A stretch of DNA of 52,888 bases from Pelagibacterales bacterium SAG-MED19. Its GTDB lineage: Bacteria; Pseudomonadota; Alphaproteobacteria; Pelagibacterales; Pelagibacteraceae. The stretch covers positions 1 to 52,888 of the forward strand of contig JACWDQ010000007.1 of NCBI GenBank assembly GCA_014654035.1. The letters run 5' to 3'. The translations under genes and the position numbers were made by a program. This document shows positions 17,394-26,895 of the stretch, in pieces. The stretch's first letter is position 1, and the number at the start of each line of letters is the position of its first letter. Under the pieces are notes generated by a model. That model did not search any database and was not told the origin of the DNA. It worked only from the letters and a program-made list of their open reading frames with translations.

Positions 17394-18638
17394 TTAAAAA
17401 GTTTTATTCGGATGATGTGGAAAAAAACAATCAACAATCGAACCCTTTTTAAATTTTGATTTACCAGATGGCAATAAAGTCCAAATATTTGATTTGATAA
17501 ATGACTGAATTCTAAACGACTCTTGGCCCTTGAGAATTTCAACTTCAACATTACCATTTTTAGTTGTATTAATTTTGCTTTTAGCAAAACGAGTAAAATT
17601 GATTTTTTTTAAGAATTTATTTTTTAAAACTGCTCTAAATGGTTTTTCCTCACTAATGCCTAATAAATTTTCAATATACGGAAAAACAAAGAATCTAAAG
17701 CATGCTGCTGATGAAATAGGATTTCCAGGTAGACCAAAAATTGCTTTTTCTTTTCCTTTAATTTTTGCAAATAAAACTGGTTTTCCAGGTCTTATAGCTA
17801 CACCTTTAAAATAATTAGAAAGTTTAAATCTTTTTACTACACTTGGCACATAATCAAACTTACCAGCTGACACTGCTCCTGAAGTAACAATTATATCAAT
17901 ATTCGAATTAAGCATTTGTTTTATTTTTTTTTCAAAAATTAATTTATCTTTATCTCTAAGTATTCCACCATTCGAATAATTGAATAAAAAATTTTCTTTT
18001 AACGATTCAATGTAATGAGAATTTGAATTTCTGACTTTCCAGCTAGGGATTTTTTCTTTGTTAGTTATTTCATTACCTGTAGAAAAAAATAATATTCTTG
18101 GTATTTTTTTTACTTTAACTTTTGAAATACCTAATGTTTTTAATGCTAAAATATGATTTGATTGTAATATTGTTCCTTTTTTTACTAATAAATCATTTCT
18201 TTTGAAATCAGATCCTTTTATTCTGACATGTTGATGTTTTTTGATTTTTTTATTTACAAATATAAATTTAGGATTTTTTTTAGGATAAAAAATTATTTTT
18301 TCTATTGGAATAATTGTATCAAATCCCCTGGGTAGAATTCCCCCTGTCATAATTTCAATCGTTTGAAATTTTTTATTTATTTTTTTTGAGGGCTTATCTC
18401 CAGCACTAACTACCCCAATTATCTTAAATAATTTTCCTTTTTTTTTTAAGTTTTTTGTGTCTTTTGAATTTACAGCAAACCCATCAAATGCAGCATTATT
18501 TTCTAAAGGATTATTTGATTTACTTAAAATATTTTCTGCTGCTACTCTATTTATGCAATTACTACTTTTAACTATTTCATCCTTAATAATAATTTTTGAA
18601 TCTTTAAGTATTTTTCTAGATTGTTTGTAACTAATCAT
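17394..18638 (-). CDS. moeA: Molybdopterin molybdenumtransferase MoeA
   Basis: MoeA inserts molybdate into adenylylated molybdopterin to give the molybdenum cofactor. The 414-residue product shows the four-domain MoeA layout: NNAAFDGFAVNSKDT (family: v-a-DGyA), AGDKPSKKI (family: AG), IMTGGILPRGFDTII (family: i-TGa-lP-GaD-VV), FFSTGNEI, TSGAVSAGKFDYV (family: GGvS-G-yD) and FGLPGNPISSAACF (family: LPGNPvs). The lysine-rich sequence is unusually basic for the family but in line with the genome. The start lies within the end of mobA (8 bp overlap). Both serve the formate dehydrogenase encoded divergently. Confidence 0.93.
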   Translation of the reverse strand: MISYKQSRKILKDSKIIIKDEIVKSSNCINRVAAENILSKSNNPLENNAAFDGFAVNSKDTKNLKKKGKLFKIIGVVSAGDKPSKKINKKFQTIEIMTGGILPRGFDTIIPIEKIIFYPKKNPKFIFVNKKIKKHQHVRIKGSDFKRNDLLVKKGTILQSNHILALKTLGISKVKVKKIPRILFFSTGNEITNKEKIPSWKVRNSNSHYIESLKENFLFNYSNGGILRDKDKLIFEKKIKQMLNSNIDIIVTSGAVSAGKFDYVPSVVKRFKLSNYFKGVAIRPGKPVLFAKIKGKEKAIFGLPGNPISSAACFRFFVFPYIENLLGISEEKPFRAVLKNKFLKKINFTRFAKSKINTTKNGNVEVEILKGQESFRIQSFIKSNIWTLLPSGKSKFKKGSIVDCFFPHHPNKTF

Positions 18639-19239
18639 TTTGAATTTCTTTAACAGCCTTATCCAAATCTTCTTTAGTATTTATATTAAAAAATGGATCG
18701 GGTTTTTTATAGTCAATATTTACAGTCTTTACACCAATAGAATCAGCCCAAATTTCTACCTTCCTCTCTCCTTTCATAATATCAGCCTCTAATTTTTCAA
18801 TTAAACTTACTGACCAAAGACCAAATATATTATGTCTTTTATTTTTACTTTTAATAAAAAATAACTTGCTCTCATTAATCTCTATTTTTTTATAAAAATA
18901 CTTAAGTTCTTTTTTTGTAAAAAAAGGGGTATCTGATGGAAAAGTAGATATCCATTGGTAATGTTTGTTATTTTTTTTTATCCACTTCATCGCAGTCAAT
19001 ACACCGCCTAGTGGACCTACTCCACTTTTAAAATCTTTTATAACTGAAATATTTTGTGATTGCATAAATTTTATCTGTTCATTTGCAATTATTAAAATTT
19101 CTTTAAATTCATCAACTATTTCTTCTAAAATATAATCAATCAGTAATTTATTTTGTAATTTTACTTGAGATTTATCCTGGCCAAATCTCTGTGACTTTCC
19201 ACCTGCTAGCACTACACCTAAAATATTGTTAAGATCCAT
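18631..19239 (-). CDS. mobA: Molybdenum cofactor guanylyltransferase MobA
   Basis: MobA attaches GMP to molybdopterin, making the MGD form used by the DMSO-reductase family, which includes formate dehydrogenase. The 202-residue product has the nucleotidyltransferase opening LGVVLAGGKSQRFGQDKSQV (~residues 7-26), a VKDFKSGVGPLGGVLTAM segment (family: D----GPLaGi-a) and WISTFPSDTPFF (family: PcDtPfl). NIDYKKPDPFFNINTKEDL matches the usual D-pF-NiNTpeDl C-terminus. The start is divergent from the SufU-like gene with 43 bp between the start codons. Confidence 0.93.
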   Translation of the reverse strand: MDLNNILGVVLAGGKSQRFGQDKSQVKLQNKLLIDYILEEIVDEFKEILIIANEQIKFMQSQNISVIKDFKSGVGPLGGVLTAMKWIKKNNKHYQWISTFPSDTPFFTKKELKYFYKKIEINESKLFFIKSKNKRHNIFGLWSVSLIEKLEADIMKGERKVEIWADSIGVKTVNIDYKKPDPFFNINTKEDLDKAVKEIQND

Positions 19240-19282
19240 AATTTAAAATATAAAACATTAAATTTTGAATAAAAGAATTAAT

Positions 19283-19684
19283 ATGGACTTAAGAATTTTA
19301 GAAATTGCGTCTAACACTGAAAATAATAAAATTATTGATGATTTCACTCACCAATCCAAAAATAAAAATCCAATTTGTGGTGATGAGATGGAAATCAGTT
19401 TAGTGGTAAAAAATGATACAGTTATAGATATGGGCTATCAGTGTAAATCGTGTGTCTATTGTCAAGCTTCGGTAAGTCTTCTTTCACAAAAAATAAAGAA
19501 TAAAAAGATTCAAGAAATTAAGAATTTTATTACTTCGTGTGAAAATATATTTGATAATACAAAAATTAAGGTTGAAAAAAATTGGAAAGATTTTTTAGAA
19601 TTATTTGACAAAAAAAATATAACTAGAAAAGAATGCTTGCTTCTTCCTTTGAGAACTGTTTTAAAAGCATTAAAAATACAATGA
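19283..19684 (+). CDS. IscU/SufU-like scaffold-type protein of the fdh cluster
   Basis: The 133-residue cytoplasmic protein resembles IscU/SufU Fe-S scaffold proteins: PICGDEMEISL (Cys32 and Asp34), GYQCKSCVYCQASVS (family: GxGCaIs-AS; Cys57 in the canonical place with extra Cys54 and Cys60) and RKECLLLPLRTV (Cys118, family: R--C--L---). The frame opens at a TTG at 19265, but the ATG at 19283 matches the family. It is first in the formate dehydrogenase cluster and overlaps the next gene by 4 bp. It may assemble or repair the many Fe-S clusters of the dehydrogenase, or act in sulfur transfer; both ideas come from context. Confidence 0.75.
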   Translation: MDLRILEIASNTENNKIIDDFTHQSKNKNPICGDEMEISLVVKNDTVIDMGYQCKSCVYCQASVSLLSQKIKNKKIQEIKNFITSCENIFDNTKIKVEKNWKDFLELFDKKNITRKECLLLPLRTVLKALKIQ

Positions 19685-20157
19685 TAAATATTAATAAAGA
19701 TATTTTTAAAAAAGCTCTTCTAGCTGGAATATTTTCAGCTTTCACTATAGGTGTTCTTACTGTTTTAACTTACAAAAGTGCTCTAGGTTTATTTATAGCT
19801 GGATCTTTTGGATCTTCGATGGTTTTATTATTTGGTTTTCCTGAAAGTCCATTTGCTCAACCAAAAAATGTTTTTTTTGGTCATTTGGTCACTGCACTAG
19901 TAGGTGTAGTTTTTGTTGCTTTTGTACCATTGCCAATGTTTGTCAATATAGCTTTAGCTGTTGGGGTAGGAATTTTTTTTATGATATTATTTAATATCGT
20001 GCACCCACCAGCAGGTGGAAATCCTATAATGGTAATTATTGGAAGTGTTTCTTATGATTATTTACTAAGTCCAATTATATTTGGATGTATTATCATTATT
20101 TCGTTAGCTATCTTAATTAATAAATTTTTACTTAAAAAGAATTATCCGTTAAAATGA
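19681..20157 (+). CDS. HPP-family integral membrane protein
   Basis: This 158-residue membrane protein has about four or five helices. It carries NIVHPPAGGNPIMVI in the second half, the HPP motif that names the family, and GSFGSSMVLLFGFPESPFAQ earlier (family: GAS-vllFg-P-sPlaqP). The related plant and cyanobacterial proteins transport nitrite, so a small anion such as formate is an attractive guess given the neighbours. The ATG at 19681 overlaps the preceding stop (ATGA); an in-frame ATG at 19633 would overlap the upstream gene much more. It sits between the SufU-like gene and fdhD. Confidence 0.82.
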   Translation: MININKDIFKKALLAGIFSAFTIGVLTVLTYKSALGLFIAGSFGSSMVLLFGFPESPFAQPKNVFFGHLVTALVGVVFVAFVPLPMFVNIALAVGVGIFFMILFNIVHPPAGGNPIMVIIGSVSYDYLLSPIIFGCIIIISLAILINKFLLKKNYPLK

Positions 20158-20161
20158 TTGG

Positions 20162-21001
20162 ATGAATTCTAATTATAAGGTAATCAAATTTAAAAAAGAT
20201 AAATTTGAAAAAATTGATGATCTTATTTCAATAGAAGAACCTTTAGAAATTTCGATAAAATATAAAGATCAAAATGAATGGGTGACTAGAAGTGTTTCAA
20301 TCACAATGAGAACACCAGGTCATGATGAAGATTTGGTAAGAGGTTTTTTATTTAACGAACAAATAATTCAAAATTTAAATGAAATAGATAAAATAGAAAG
20401 CATTGGTGAAAAAGTTGGGCAATATAAAATTCAAAACAAAATATTAATAACTCTTAATAATTCTAAAAATATAAATATTTCTAAAATTAAAAGAGACTTC
20501 TTAACAAATTCATCGTGTGGAGTGTGTGGAAAATCATCACTGGATGCTTTAGAAATTATAAAAAAAGAAAAAACTTCAAATACTGAACCCAAATTAACAA
20601 AAGAAATTATTATTAAATCACCTTCGTCATTAAGACAAAATCAATCTGAATTTTCAAAAACTGGAGGAATTCATGCAAGTGGGTTGTTTTCTTCTGATGG
20701 AAAATTAATATCCTTAAGGGAGGACGTTGGAAGACACAATGCGCTAGATAAAATGATTGGTTATGCTTTAAATAAGAATGAAATTGACCCTAAAAACCAA
20801 TTTATAACATGCTCTGGCCGATTAAATTTTGAGCTCGTTCAGAAAGTTTTAATGACTAATATTGGCTTAATGATTGGTGTGGGTGCGCCAACAAGTCTTG
20901 CAATTGATCTAGCGAATAAATTTGACATGACCTTGATAGGTTTCGTAAAAGAGGATAGTTTTAATATTTACACAAATAACCAAAAAGTTATTGTAAATTA
21001 A
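20162..21001 (+). CDS. fdhD: Formate dehydrogenase sulfurtransferase FdhD
   Basis: FdhD passes sulfur from a cysteine desulfurase to the molybdenum cofactor of formate dehydrogenase, without which the enzyme is inactive. The 279-residue product has EEPLEISIKY (family: E-pl-i-vNg), MRTPGHDEDLVRGFLFNE (family: M-TPgd-edLa-GFl-sE), the essential CGVCGKSS cysteine pair (~residues 120-127), GGIHASGLF and LREDVGRHNALDKMIG. All landmarks are in place. It lies directly upstream of the formate dehydrogenase subunits, 16 bp before the GTG of the NuoEF-like subunit. Confidence 0.95.
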   Translation: MNSNYKVIKFKKDKFEKIDDLISIEEPLEISIKYKDQNEWVTRSVSITMRTPGHDEDLVRGFLFNEQIIQNLNEIDKIESIGEKVGQYKIQNKILITLNNSKNINISKIKRDFLTNSSCGVCGKSSLDALEIIKKEKTSNTEPKLTKEIIIKSPSSLRQNQSEFSKTGGIHASGLFSSDGKLISLREDVGRHNALDKMIGYALNKNEIDPKNQFITCSGRLNFELVQKVLMTNIGLMIGVGAPTSLAIDLANKFDMTLIGFVKEDSFNIYTNNQKVIVN

Positions 21002-21007
21002 TATTGC

Positions 21008-21013
21008 GGGGAG
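21008..21013 (+). promoter_or_regulatory. Strong ribosome binding site deciding a GTG start
   Basis: GGGGAG at 21008-21013 lies 4 bp before GTG at 21018. It is the clearest Shine-Dalgarno sequence I noticed in the window, where most genes have none obvious, and it supports the GTG start of the formate dehydrogenase beta subunit. Confidence 0.6.
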
Positions 21014-21017
21014 ACTG

Positions 21018-22673
21018 GTGTCAAAAAATATAAGTAATTTATCTGGTAGAGTTGGATTAAAAGACAACCTTTTTAAAAAAATGTCTGAAAATGTCCTTAA
21101 TGACTCTCCAAAAGATATTAAAGAAATTGCGAAAGAATATAATTTAGGCGTTTCTACTATTCACGGAGCTGAAAGCTTTTATGAATTTTTAAGACCTTCT
21201 CACAGAGAAAAAAAAGCTTTTGTATGTAATGGCAGCGCCTGCATGTGTGCTGGTACTCAAGACAAATTAAAAGAAACTTTAAAATCAAAACTTGGAGATG
21301 ACAAAGTGGGTGAAATGTTTTGTTTGGGACATTGTTACGAAAATCACGCTTTTCATTATGATGGTGAAAACTACGCAGGAAAAGATATTGAAAAAATTGA
21401 TCAAATTTTGAAAGGAGAAAATATCAAACAAGAAAAATTTTTTTCAAAGAGTTATGCAACGACTAGCTTTTTAATGGACGATAAACTTTCATCGACAGAA
21501 CAATTTAAAGAACAATTAAATAAATTTTTAAATATAGATAAAAAAGAAATTGTAAAATCATTGTTAGACTCCAATCTTACTGGAAGAGGTGGTGCTGGAT
21601 TTCCAACTGGAATGAAATGGGATTTTTGCAGTAAAGCTAAAGGTGATAAAAAATATGTGATATGTAATGCTGATGAAGGAGACTCTGGCGCATTTTCCGA
21701 TAGATATCTTTTAGAAGACCAGCCATTAAAAGTTATTTTTGGAATGGTAATTTGTGGCATGGTCATTGGAAGTGATGAAGGTGTTTTGTATATTAGAGGT
21801 GAATACCCAAAATCTATAGAAGCAATTAATGGATGCATTAATGAGCTCAAAAAATTAAATTTACTAGGTGAAAATATTTTAGGAACTAACTTTTCTTTTG
21901 ATCTTGGAATTTGTATTGGCCAAGGTGCTTATATATGTGGAGAAGAAACAGCTTTAATTGCTTCAATTGAAGGAAGACGTGCAGAGGTTGATGTAAGACC
22001 TCCATTCCCAGTTACTGAAGGTCTTTATAAAAAACCGACTGTAGTTAACAATGTTGAAACTTTAGCTGCTGCAACTGGTATTTTAATTAATGGTGCTGAA
22101 AAATTTTCATCAATTGGAAACAAAAAATCTGCAGGAACAAAGTTAGTTTGTTTAGATAGTTTTTTTAATAATCCAGGCGTTTATGAAATTGATATGGGAA
22201 CACCAATGAAAAAGATATTTAATGAAATTGGTGGCGGTTATAAAGAATCAATTAAAGCATTTCAAATTGGTGGACCTCTTGGTGGTGTTGTTCCATTGAA
22301 CGAAATTAATAATCTAAATTTAGATTTTCAAGAATTTAGCTCTAAAGGTTTTATGTTAGGTCATGCAAGTGTTGTTAGTATTCCTAAAGATTTCCCAATG
22401 ACTGAGTATATTCATCATTTATTTGAATTTTCAGCTGAAGAATCTTGTGGTAAGTGTTTCCCAGGAAGGCTTGGTTCTTATAGAGGCAAAGAAATGTTTG
22501 ATCAGGCAAAGAAAAAAACTGCAAAAATTCCTTTAAAATTATTAAATGAATTGTTAGTAACTATGAAAAAAGGCTGTTTATGTGCGCTTTGTGGTGCAAT
22601 ACCAACTCCCATTATGAACATCCTAAAGTATTTTGGTGATGAAATGAAAAGTGATATGGTAAAAGATAATTAA
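21018..22673 (+). CDS. NAD-linked formate dehydrogenase, NuoE-NuoF fusion (beta) subunit
   Basis: This subunit carries electrons from formate to NAD+. The 551-residue protein joins a NuoE-like thioredoxin-fold [2Fe-2S] domain (~1-140; CNGSACMCAG and FCLGHCYENH) to a NuoF-like domain (~150-551). The latter has GRGGAGFPTGMKW and CNADEGDSGAFSDRYLLE (FMN/NADH binding) and the C-terminal [4Fe-4S] site SCGKCFPGRLGS with the later CLCALCGA. The layout equals FdsB with FdsG fused at the N-terminus. The GTG start is backed by a GGGGAG ribosome binding site. The TAATG junction gives a 1 bp overlap with the alpha subunit. Confidence 0.93.
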   Translation: MSKNISNLSGRVGLKDNLFKKMSENVLNDSPKDIKEIAKEYNLGVSTIHGAESFYEFLRPSHREKKAFVCNGSACMCAGTQDKLKETLKSKLGDDKVGEMFCLGHCYENHAFHYDGENYAGKDIEKIDQILKGENIKQEKFFSKSYATTSFLMDDKLSSTEQFKEQLNKFLNIDKKEIVKSLLDSNLTGRGGAGFPTGMKWDFCSKAKGDKKYVICNADEGDSGAFSDRYLLEDQPLKVIFGMVICGMVIGSDEGVLYIRGEYPKSIEAINGCINELKKLNLLGENILGTNFSFDLGICIGQGAYICGEETALIASIEGRRAEVDVRPPFPVTEGLYKKPTVVNNVETLAAATGILINGAEKFSSIGNKKSAGTKLVCLDSFFNNPGVYEIDMGTPMKKIFNEIGGGYKESIKAFQIGGPLGGVVPLNEINNLNLDFQEFSSKGFMLGHASVVSIPKDFPMTEYIHHLFEFSAEESCGKCFPGRLGSYRGKEMFDQAKKKTAKIPLKLLNELLVTMKKGCLCALCGAIPTPIMNILKYFGDEMKSDMVKDN

Positions 22674-25441
22674 TGAGTTCTGAAAAAAGAAAAATTGCTT
22701 ATATTGATGGCAAACCATATGAAATTGGTGCTAACCACACATCTATTTTAAAATTTGTAAAAAGCTATGTAGGAGAAAAAAAAGTTCCTACACTTTGTGA
22801 TGACCCTAATTTAGCTCCATATGGTGCATGTAGGGTTTGTTCTGTTGAAGTGGCATTAGAAAAAGATGGTCCAACAAAAGTTGTTGCCTCTTGCCATACA
22901 CCAGTAGCTGAAAATCAACACATTTTTACTTCAAATGAAAATCTTCAAAATTTAAGAAAAAACATTGTTGAACTAGTTTTAACTGACCATCCAATGGAAT
23001 GTGGAACTTGCGAGGTAAACAATAATTGTGAACTTCAAACTGTAGCAAATGATTTGGGTATTTCAGATCACAGATATAACAGTCCAAAACAACATAAGGG
23101 TATTCCAAGAGATACTTCTCATGATTATATGAGAATGAATTTAGATAACTGCATTAATTGTGGAAGATGTGTAAGAGCTTGTGATGAAATTCAAGGCTCA
23201 TTTGTTTTAACAATGTCTGGAAGAGGTTTTGAGTCAAGAATAACCACTGATAATGATATGATGTTTGGAGATTCATCATGCGTTTCTTGTGGAGCTTGTG
23301 CACATACTTGTCCAACAGATGCAATTTCAGATGTTTTTCAATCTAAATCGGCTGCTGTTGATAAAAAAGTAAGAACGACTTGTTCATACTGTGGGGTTGG
23401 ATGTAATTTAGAAGCATCAATTAAAGATGATAAAGTTGTTGCAATCGATACTCCAAAAGAAACAGAAGTAAATGCAGGTCATACATGTATTAAAGGTAGA
23501 TATGCATTTGGTTTTTATGATCATCCTGACAGACTTAAATCTCCGTTAATTAAGAGAAATGGAAAATTTGAGGAAGCAACTTGGGATGAGGCGTATGATT
23601 TTATAAAAAAAGAAATGCAAAGGATTACAAAGAATCATGGTCCTGATGCTTTTGCAGGTATTTCTTCTGCAAGATGTACTAACGAAGAAAATTATGTCTT
23701 TCAAAAGATGATAAGAGCAGCTGTCGGCACTAATAGTGTAGACTGTTGTGCAAGAATTTGTCACTCACCTACTGCATGGGGTATGCAACAAACCTTTGGA
23801 ACAGGTGCTGCTACTAACTCTACAGAAGATATATATCATGCTGATTTATTTTTAGTGATAGGAGCAAATCCAACTAACGCACACCCTGTTACTGGAGCTA
23901 AAATAAAACAACAAGCAATGAAAGGTAAAAAATTAATTGTTTTAGATCCTATTACAACTGAACTTGCAAATCTTGCTGACTATCACATCAAATTAAGACC
24001 TGGAACTAATGTAGCAGTGCTTAATATGATGTTACATTTTATTATTAAATCAAAATTATATAATGCTGATTTTGTAAGAGATAGAACAGAAGGTTTTGAT
24101 AATTTTCTTAAAGAAATTGAGAAACAAGATGTTGATAAATTAGCAAAAGTTGCTGGAGTAAATAAACAACTTGTTAAAGAAGCTGCTATTGCATATGCAA
24201 CTGCAAAAAATTCAATGGAGTTTCATGGTTTAGGAGTAACAGAGCACGAGCAAGGTTCAAAAACTGTAATGCTAATTGCTGATCTTGCAATGATCACAGG
24301 AAACATTGGAAGAAAAGGAGTAGGAGTAAATCCTTTAAGAGGACAAAATAATGTCCAAGGAGCTGCTGATATGGGTTGTCAACCTCATCAAGGAGCTGGA
24401 TACTTTGAGGTTTCAGATGAAAAAAATCAAAAATTTTATACTGAGAAATATGGTGTAACTCATCCAACCAAACCTGGTCTAAAAATTCCTCAAATGTTTG
24501 AAGCGGCAATTAATAAGGAGCTAAAAGGTGTGTGGATTATTGGTGAAGATATTGTTCAAACAGATCCTAATAGTGCGCATGTAATTGAAGCAATGAACTC
24601 TTTAGAGCTTTTGGTTGTTCAAGAAATATTTATGAGTGAAACAGCTAAACTTGCAACTGTTGTTTTACCAGGAACTACTTTTTTAGAAAAAGACGGAACT
24701 TTCACTAATACTGAAAGAAGAGTACAAAGAGTTAATCGAGCAGTTCCTCCCCTACCTGGCACGAAACCTGATGGGGTAATAGTGACTGAAATGATGCAAA
24801 AACTTGGGTTTGATCAACCAACATACGATGCAAATCAAGTACTTCAAGAAATTGCAGATATCGTGCCTTTTTTTAAAGGTATAACTCGAGAAAGATTAGG
24901 TAAACTTGGATTACAGTGGCCTGTAAAAGAAGACGGGACAGATACACAAATATTACATACTGAAGAATTCAAATTAGGTAAAGGAAGATTAAAGAATTTT
25001 GATTGGAAAGAATCAACTGAGATTGAAACTAACAAAAAAGAATACCCTTTAATACTTACAACCAGTAGGGTCTTACAACATTATAATGCTGCTACTATGA
25101 CTAGAAGAACTAGTAATATCAACATTGTTGATGAAGATGTATTATTGGTTCATCCTAAAGATGCTGCTAATAGAGACTTAAATACTGGTGATATTGGAAG
25201 ATTATATTCAGGAAGAGGCGAAGTTGCTTTAAAAGTAGAGGTTACTGATAAAGTTAAAGAAGGTATAGTCTTTACAACATTTCATTTCCCTGAACACATG
25301 GTTAATATGGTTACAGGTCACGGAAAAGATGAGGAAACTATGTGTGCAGAATATAAAGTTTCATCTGTTCAAGTTCAAAAAATTTCAAATCAATTTAAAA
25401 CTGAAATACAACCAAAAGAAAATCAAGCTGAAGTAAGCTAA
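22673..25441 (+). CDS. Formate dehydrogenase alpha subunit (molybdoenzyme)
   Basis: This is the catalytic subunit oxidising formate to CO2. The 922-residue protein has an N-terminal [2Fe-2S] domain (YGACRVCSVEV, CHTPV), a NuoG-type segment (HPMECGTCEVNNNCELQ), two [4Fe-4S] motifs (CINCGRCVRACDE and CVSCGACAHTCPTDAI), then the molybdopterin domain starting CSYCGVGCNLE. DCCARICHSPTAW places a cysteine (about Cys363) where E. coli FdhF has selenocysteine, so this is a Cys-type enzyme. The C-terminal MGD domain includes LTTSRVLQHYNAATMTRR and FTTFHFPEHMVN. It works with the preceding NuoEF-like subunit; moeA, mobA and fdhD supply its cofactor. In SAR11 this would let C1 units be burned for energy. 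Confidence 0.95.
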   Translation: MSSEKRKIAYIDGKPYEIGANHTSILKFVKSYVGEKKVPTLCDDPNLAPYGACRVCSVEVALEKDGPTKVVASCHTPVAENQHIFTSNENLQNLRKNIVELVLTDHPMECGTCEVNNNCELQTVANDLGISDHRYNSPKQHKGIPRDTSHDYMRMNLDNCINCGRCVRACDEIQGSFVLTMSGRGFESRITTDNDMMFGDSSCVSCGACAHTCPTDAISDVFQSKSAAVDKKVRTTCSYCGVGCNLEASIKDDKVVAIDTPKETEVNAGHTCIKGRYAFGFYDHPDRLKSPLIKRNGKFEEATWDEAYDFIKKEMQRITKNHGPDAFAGISSARCTNEENYVFQKMIRAAVGTNSVDCCARICHSPTAWGMQQTFGTGAATNSTEDIYHADLFLVIGANPTNAHPVTGAKIKQQAMKGKKLIVLDPITTELANLADYHIKLRPGTNVAVLNMMLHFIIKSKLYNADFVRDRTEGFDNFLKEIEKQDVDKLAKVAGVNKQLVKEAAIAYATAKNSMEFHGLGVTEHEQGSKTVMLIADLAMITGNIGRKGVGVNPLRGQNNVQGAADMGCQPHQGAGYFEVSDEKNQKFYTEKYGVTHPTKPGLKIPQMFEAAINKELKGVWIIGEDIVQTDPNSAHVIEAMNSLELLVVQEIFMSETAKLATVVLPGTTFLEKDGTFTNTERRVQRVNRAVPPLPGTKPDGVIVTEMMQKLGFDQPTYDANQVLQEIADIVPFFKGITRERLGKLGLQWPVKEDGTDTQILHTEEFKLGKGRLKNFDWKESTEIETNKKEYPLILTTSRVLQHYNAATMTRRTSNINIVDEDVLLVHPKDAANRDLNTGDIGRLYSGRGEVALKVEVTDKVKEGIVFTTFHFPEHMVNMVTGHGKDEETMCAEYKVSSVQVQKISNQFKTEIQPKENQAEVS

Positions 25442-25446
25442 TTAAA

Positions 25447-26895
25447 ATGACCATAGGATGGCATTTTAACAATACCTATTCAAAACTATCAGATACTTTT
25501 AGAGAAGAAATAAAACCTATTCCTGTAAATAATCCTGATTTAGTAATACTCAATGAAAGTTTAGCTTCTGAATTGAATTTAGATTTTTCTAAAATTGATA
25601 AACAAGAACTTTCAAAAATTTTTTCAGGAAATACATTGCCAATTGGAAGTAATTCTATAGCTCAAGCTTACGCAGGTCATCAATTTGGTCACTTTACAAT
25701 GCTTGGAGATGGTAGAGCAGTATTAATTGGAGAGCACACAACAAAATCAAATAAGAGATACGATATTCAATTTAAAGGTTCAGGAAAAACTGCATTTTCT
25801 AGAAATGGTGATGGTCGTGCAGCATTAGGCCCTATGTTAAGAGAATATATTATTAGTGAAGCAATGAATTCTTTAAAGATTCCTACCACAAGAAGTTTGG
25901 CGGTGGTAAAGACTGGTGAAAATATTCAAAGAGAAGAGATTTTACAGGGTGCAGTTCTCACTCGTGTTGCATCCAGTCATATAAGAGTGGGAACATTTCA
26001 ATATATTGCAGCAAGACAAAAAAAAGATGAATTAAAAACTTTATTAGATTACACAATTGATAGGCATTATCCTGAAATAAAGAATTCAAGCAGTCAAGCT
26101 TTAGACTTATTAAATCTTTTAATAGAGAAGCAAAGCAATTTAGTAGTGAATTGGATGCGAGTTGGTTTTATTCATGGGGTAATGAATACTGATAACATGA
26201 CAATTTCTGGCGAAACTATTGATTATGGTCCATGTGCATTTATGGATACCTATGATCCAAAAACTGTTTTTAGTTCAATAGATCAAATGGGCAGATACGC
26301 TTATTGTAATCAACCAGTTATCACAAAATGGAACTTAGCTAGATTTGCTGAATGTTTGGTACCATTAATTGATAAAGATCAAGATAAAGCTGTAAAAATT
26401 GCAACTGAAACAATTAATTCTTTTGAAAAAAAATATGAAGAAAAGTGGATAAATATGATGAGAGATAAATTAGGATTATTCGGCTTAGATGATAAAGATA
26501 AATTTTTAATTTTAGATTTATTAACCTGGATGCATGAAAAAAAAGCAGATTACACTAACACATTTTGTCATTTAATGAATCTTGCTCCAAAAAAGGATGA
26601 GTTATTTAATGATAATAATTTCAATAACTGGAAAAAAAGATGGGAAGAAAGATTATCAAAAAATGATGCTTCACCAAAAAAATGCTTAGAATTAATGAAA
26701 AACAACAATCCATTAATTATTCCGAGAAATCAAAAAGTTGAAGAAGCTCTAGAAGCAGCAGAAAAAAACAATTTAAAACCTTTTAATAATCTAGTAGAAA
26801 TTTTAAAAAATCCCTATATTCAAAAAGATGATACTCTTGATTATCAAATTCCATCTAATTCAGACAAAAAATATCAAACTTTTTGTGGAACTTAA
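25447..26895 (+). CDS. selO: Protein adenylyltransferase SelO (YdiU family)
   Basis: SelO is a pseudokinase that transfers AMP to serine, threonine or tyrosine of target proteins and is linked to redox stress. The 482-residue product has the family's characteristic runs: QAYAGHQFGHFTMLGDGRA, QFKGSGKTAFSRNGDGRAAL, MLREYIISEAMNSLKIPTTR, SSHIRVGTFQYIA, GFIHGVMNTDNM (family: GF-HGVmNTDNmsi) and DYGPCAFMDTYDP. It ends in YQTFCGT; the terminal-region cysteine is retained and there is no selenocysteine. The length is usual. It starts 5 bp after the formate dehydrogenase alpha subunit stop and ends abutting the opposing FAD oxidoreductase. Confidence 0.95.
   Translation: MTIGWHFNNTYSKLSDTFREEIKPIPVNNPDLVILNESLASELNLDFSKIDKQELSKIFSGNTLPIGSNSIAQAYAGHQFGHFTMLGDGRAVLIGEHTTKSNKRYDIQFKGSGKTAFSRNGDGRAALGPMLREYIISEAMNSLKIPTTRSLAVVKTGENIQREEILQGAVLTRVASSHIRVGTFQYIAARQKKDELKTLLDYTIDRHYPEIKNSSSQALDLLNLLIEKQSNLVVNWMRVGFIHGVMNTDNMTISGETIDYGPCAFMDTYDPKTVFSSIDQMGRYAYCNQPVITKWNLARFAECLVPLIDKDQDKAVKIATETINSFEKKYEEKWINMMRDKLGLFGLDDKDKFLILDLLTWMHEKKADYTNTFCHLMNLAPKKDELFNDNNFNNWKKRWEERLSKNDASPKKCLELMKNNNPLIIPRNQKVEEALEAAEKNNLKPFNNLVEILKNPYIQKDDTLDYQIPSNSDKKYQTFCGT

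Noticed and set aside
21452..21850. 132-codon open frame on the minus strand
   Set aside because: Antisense to the NuoEF-like formate dehydrogenase subunit, with no recognisable motif; a shadow frame.
22673..25441. NADH dehydrogenase subunit NuoG
   Set aside because: The N-terminal Fe-S part resembles NuoG, but the complete molybdopterin domain with DCCARICH and the fdhD neighbour identify formate dehydrogenase.
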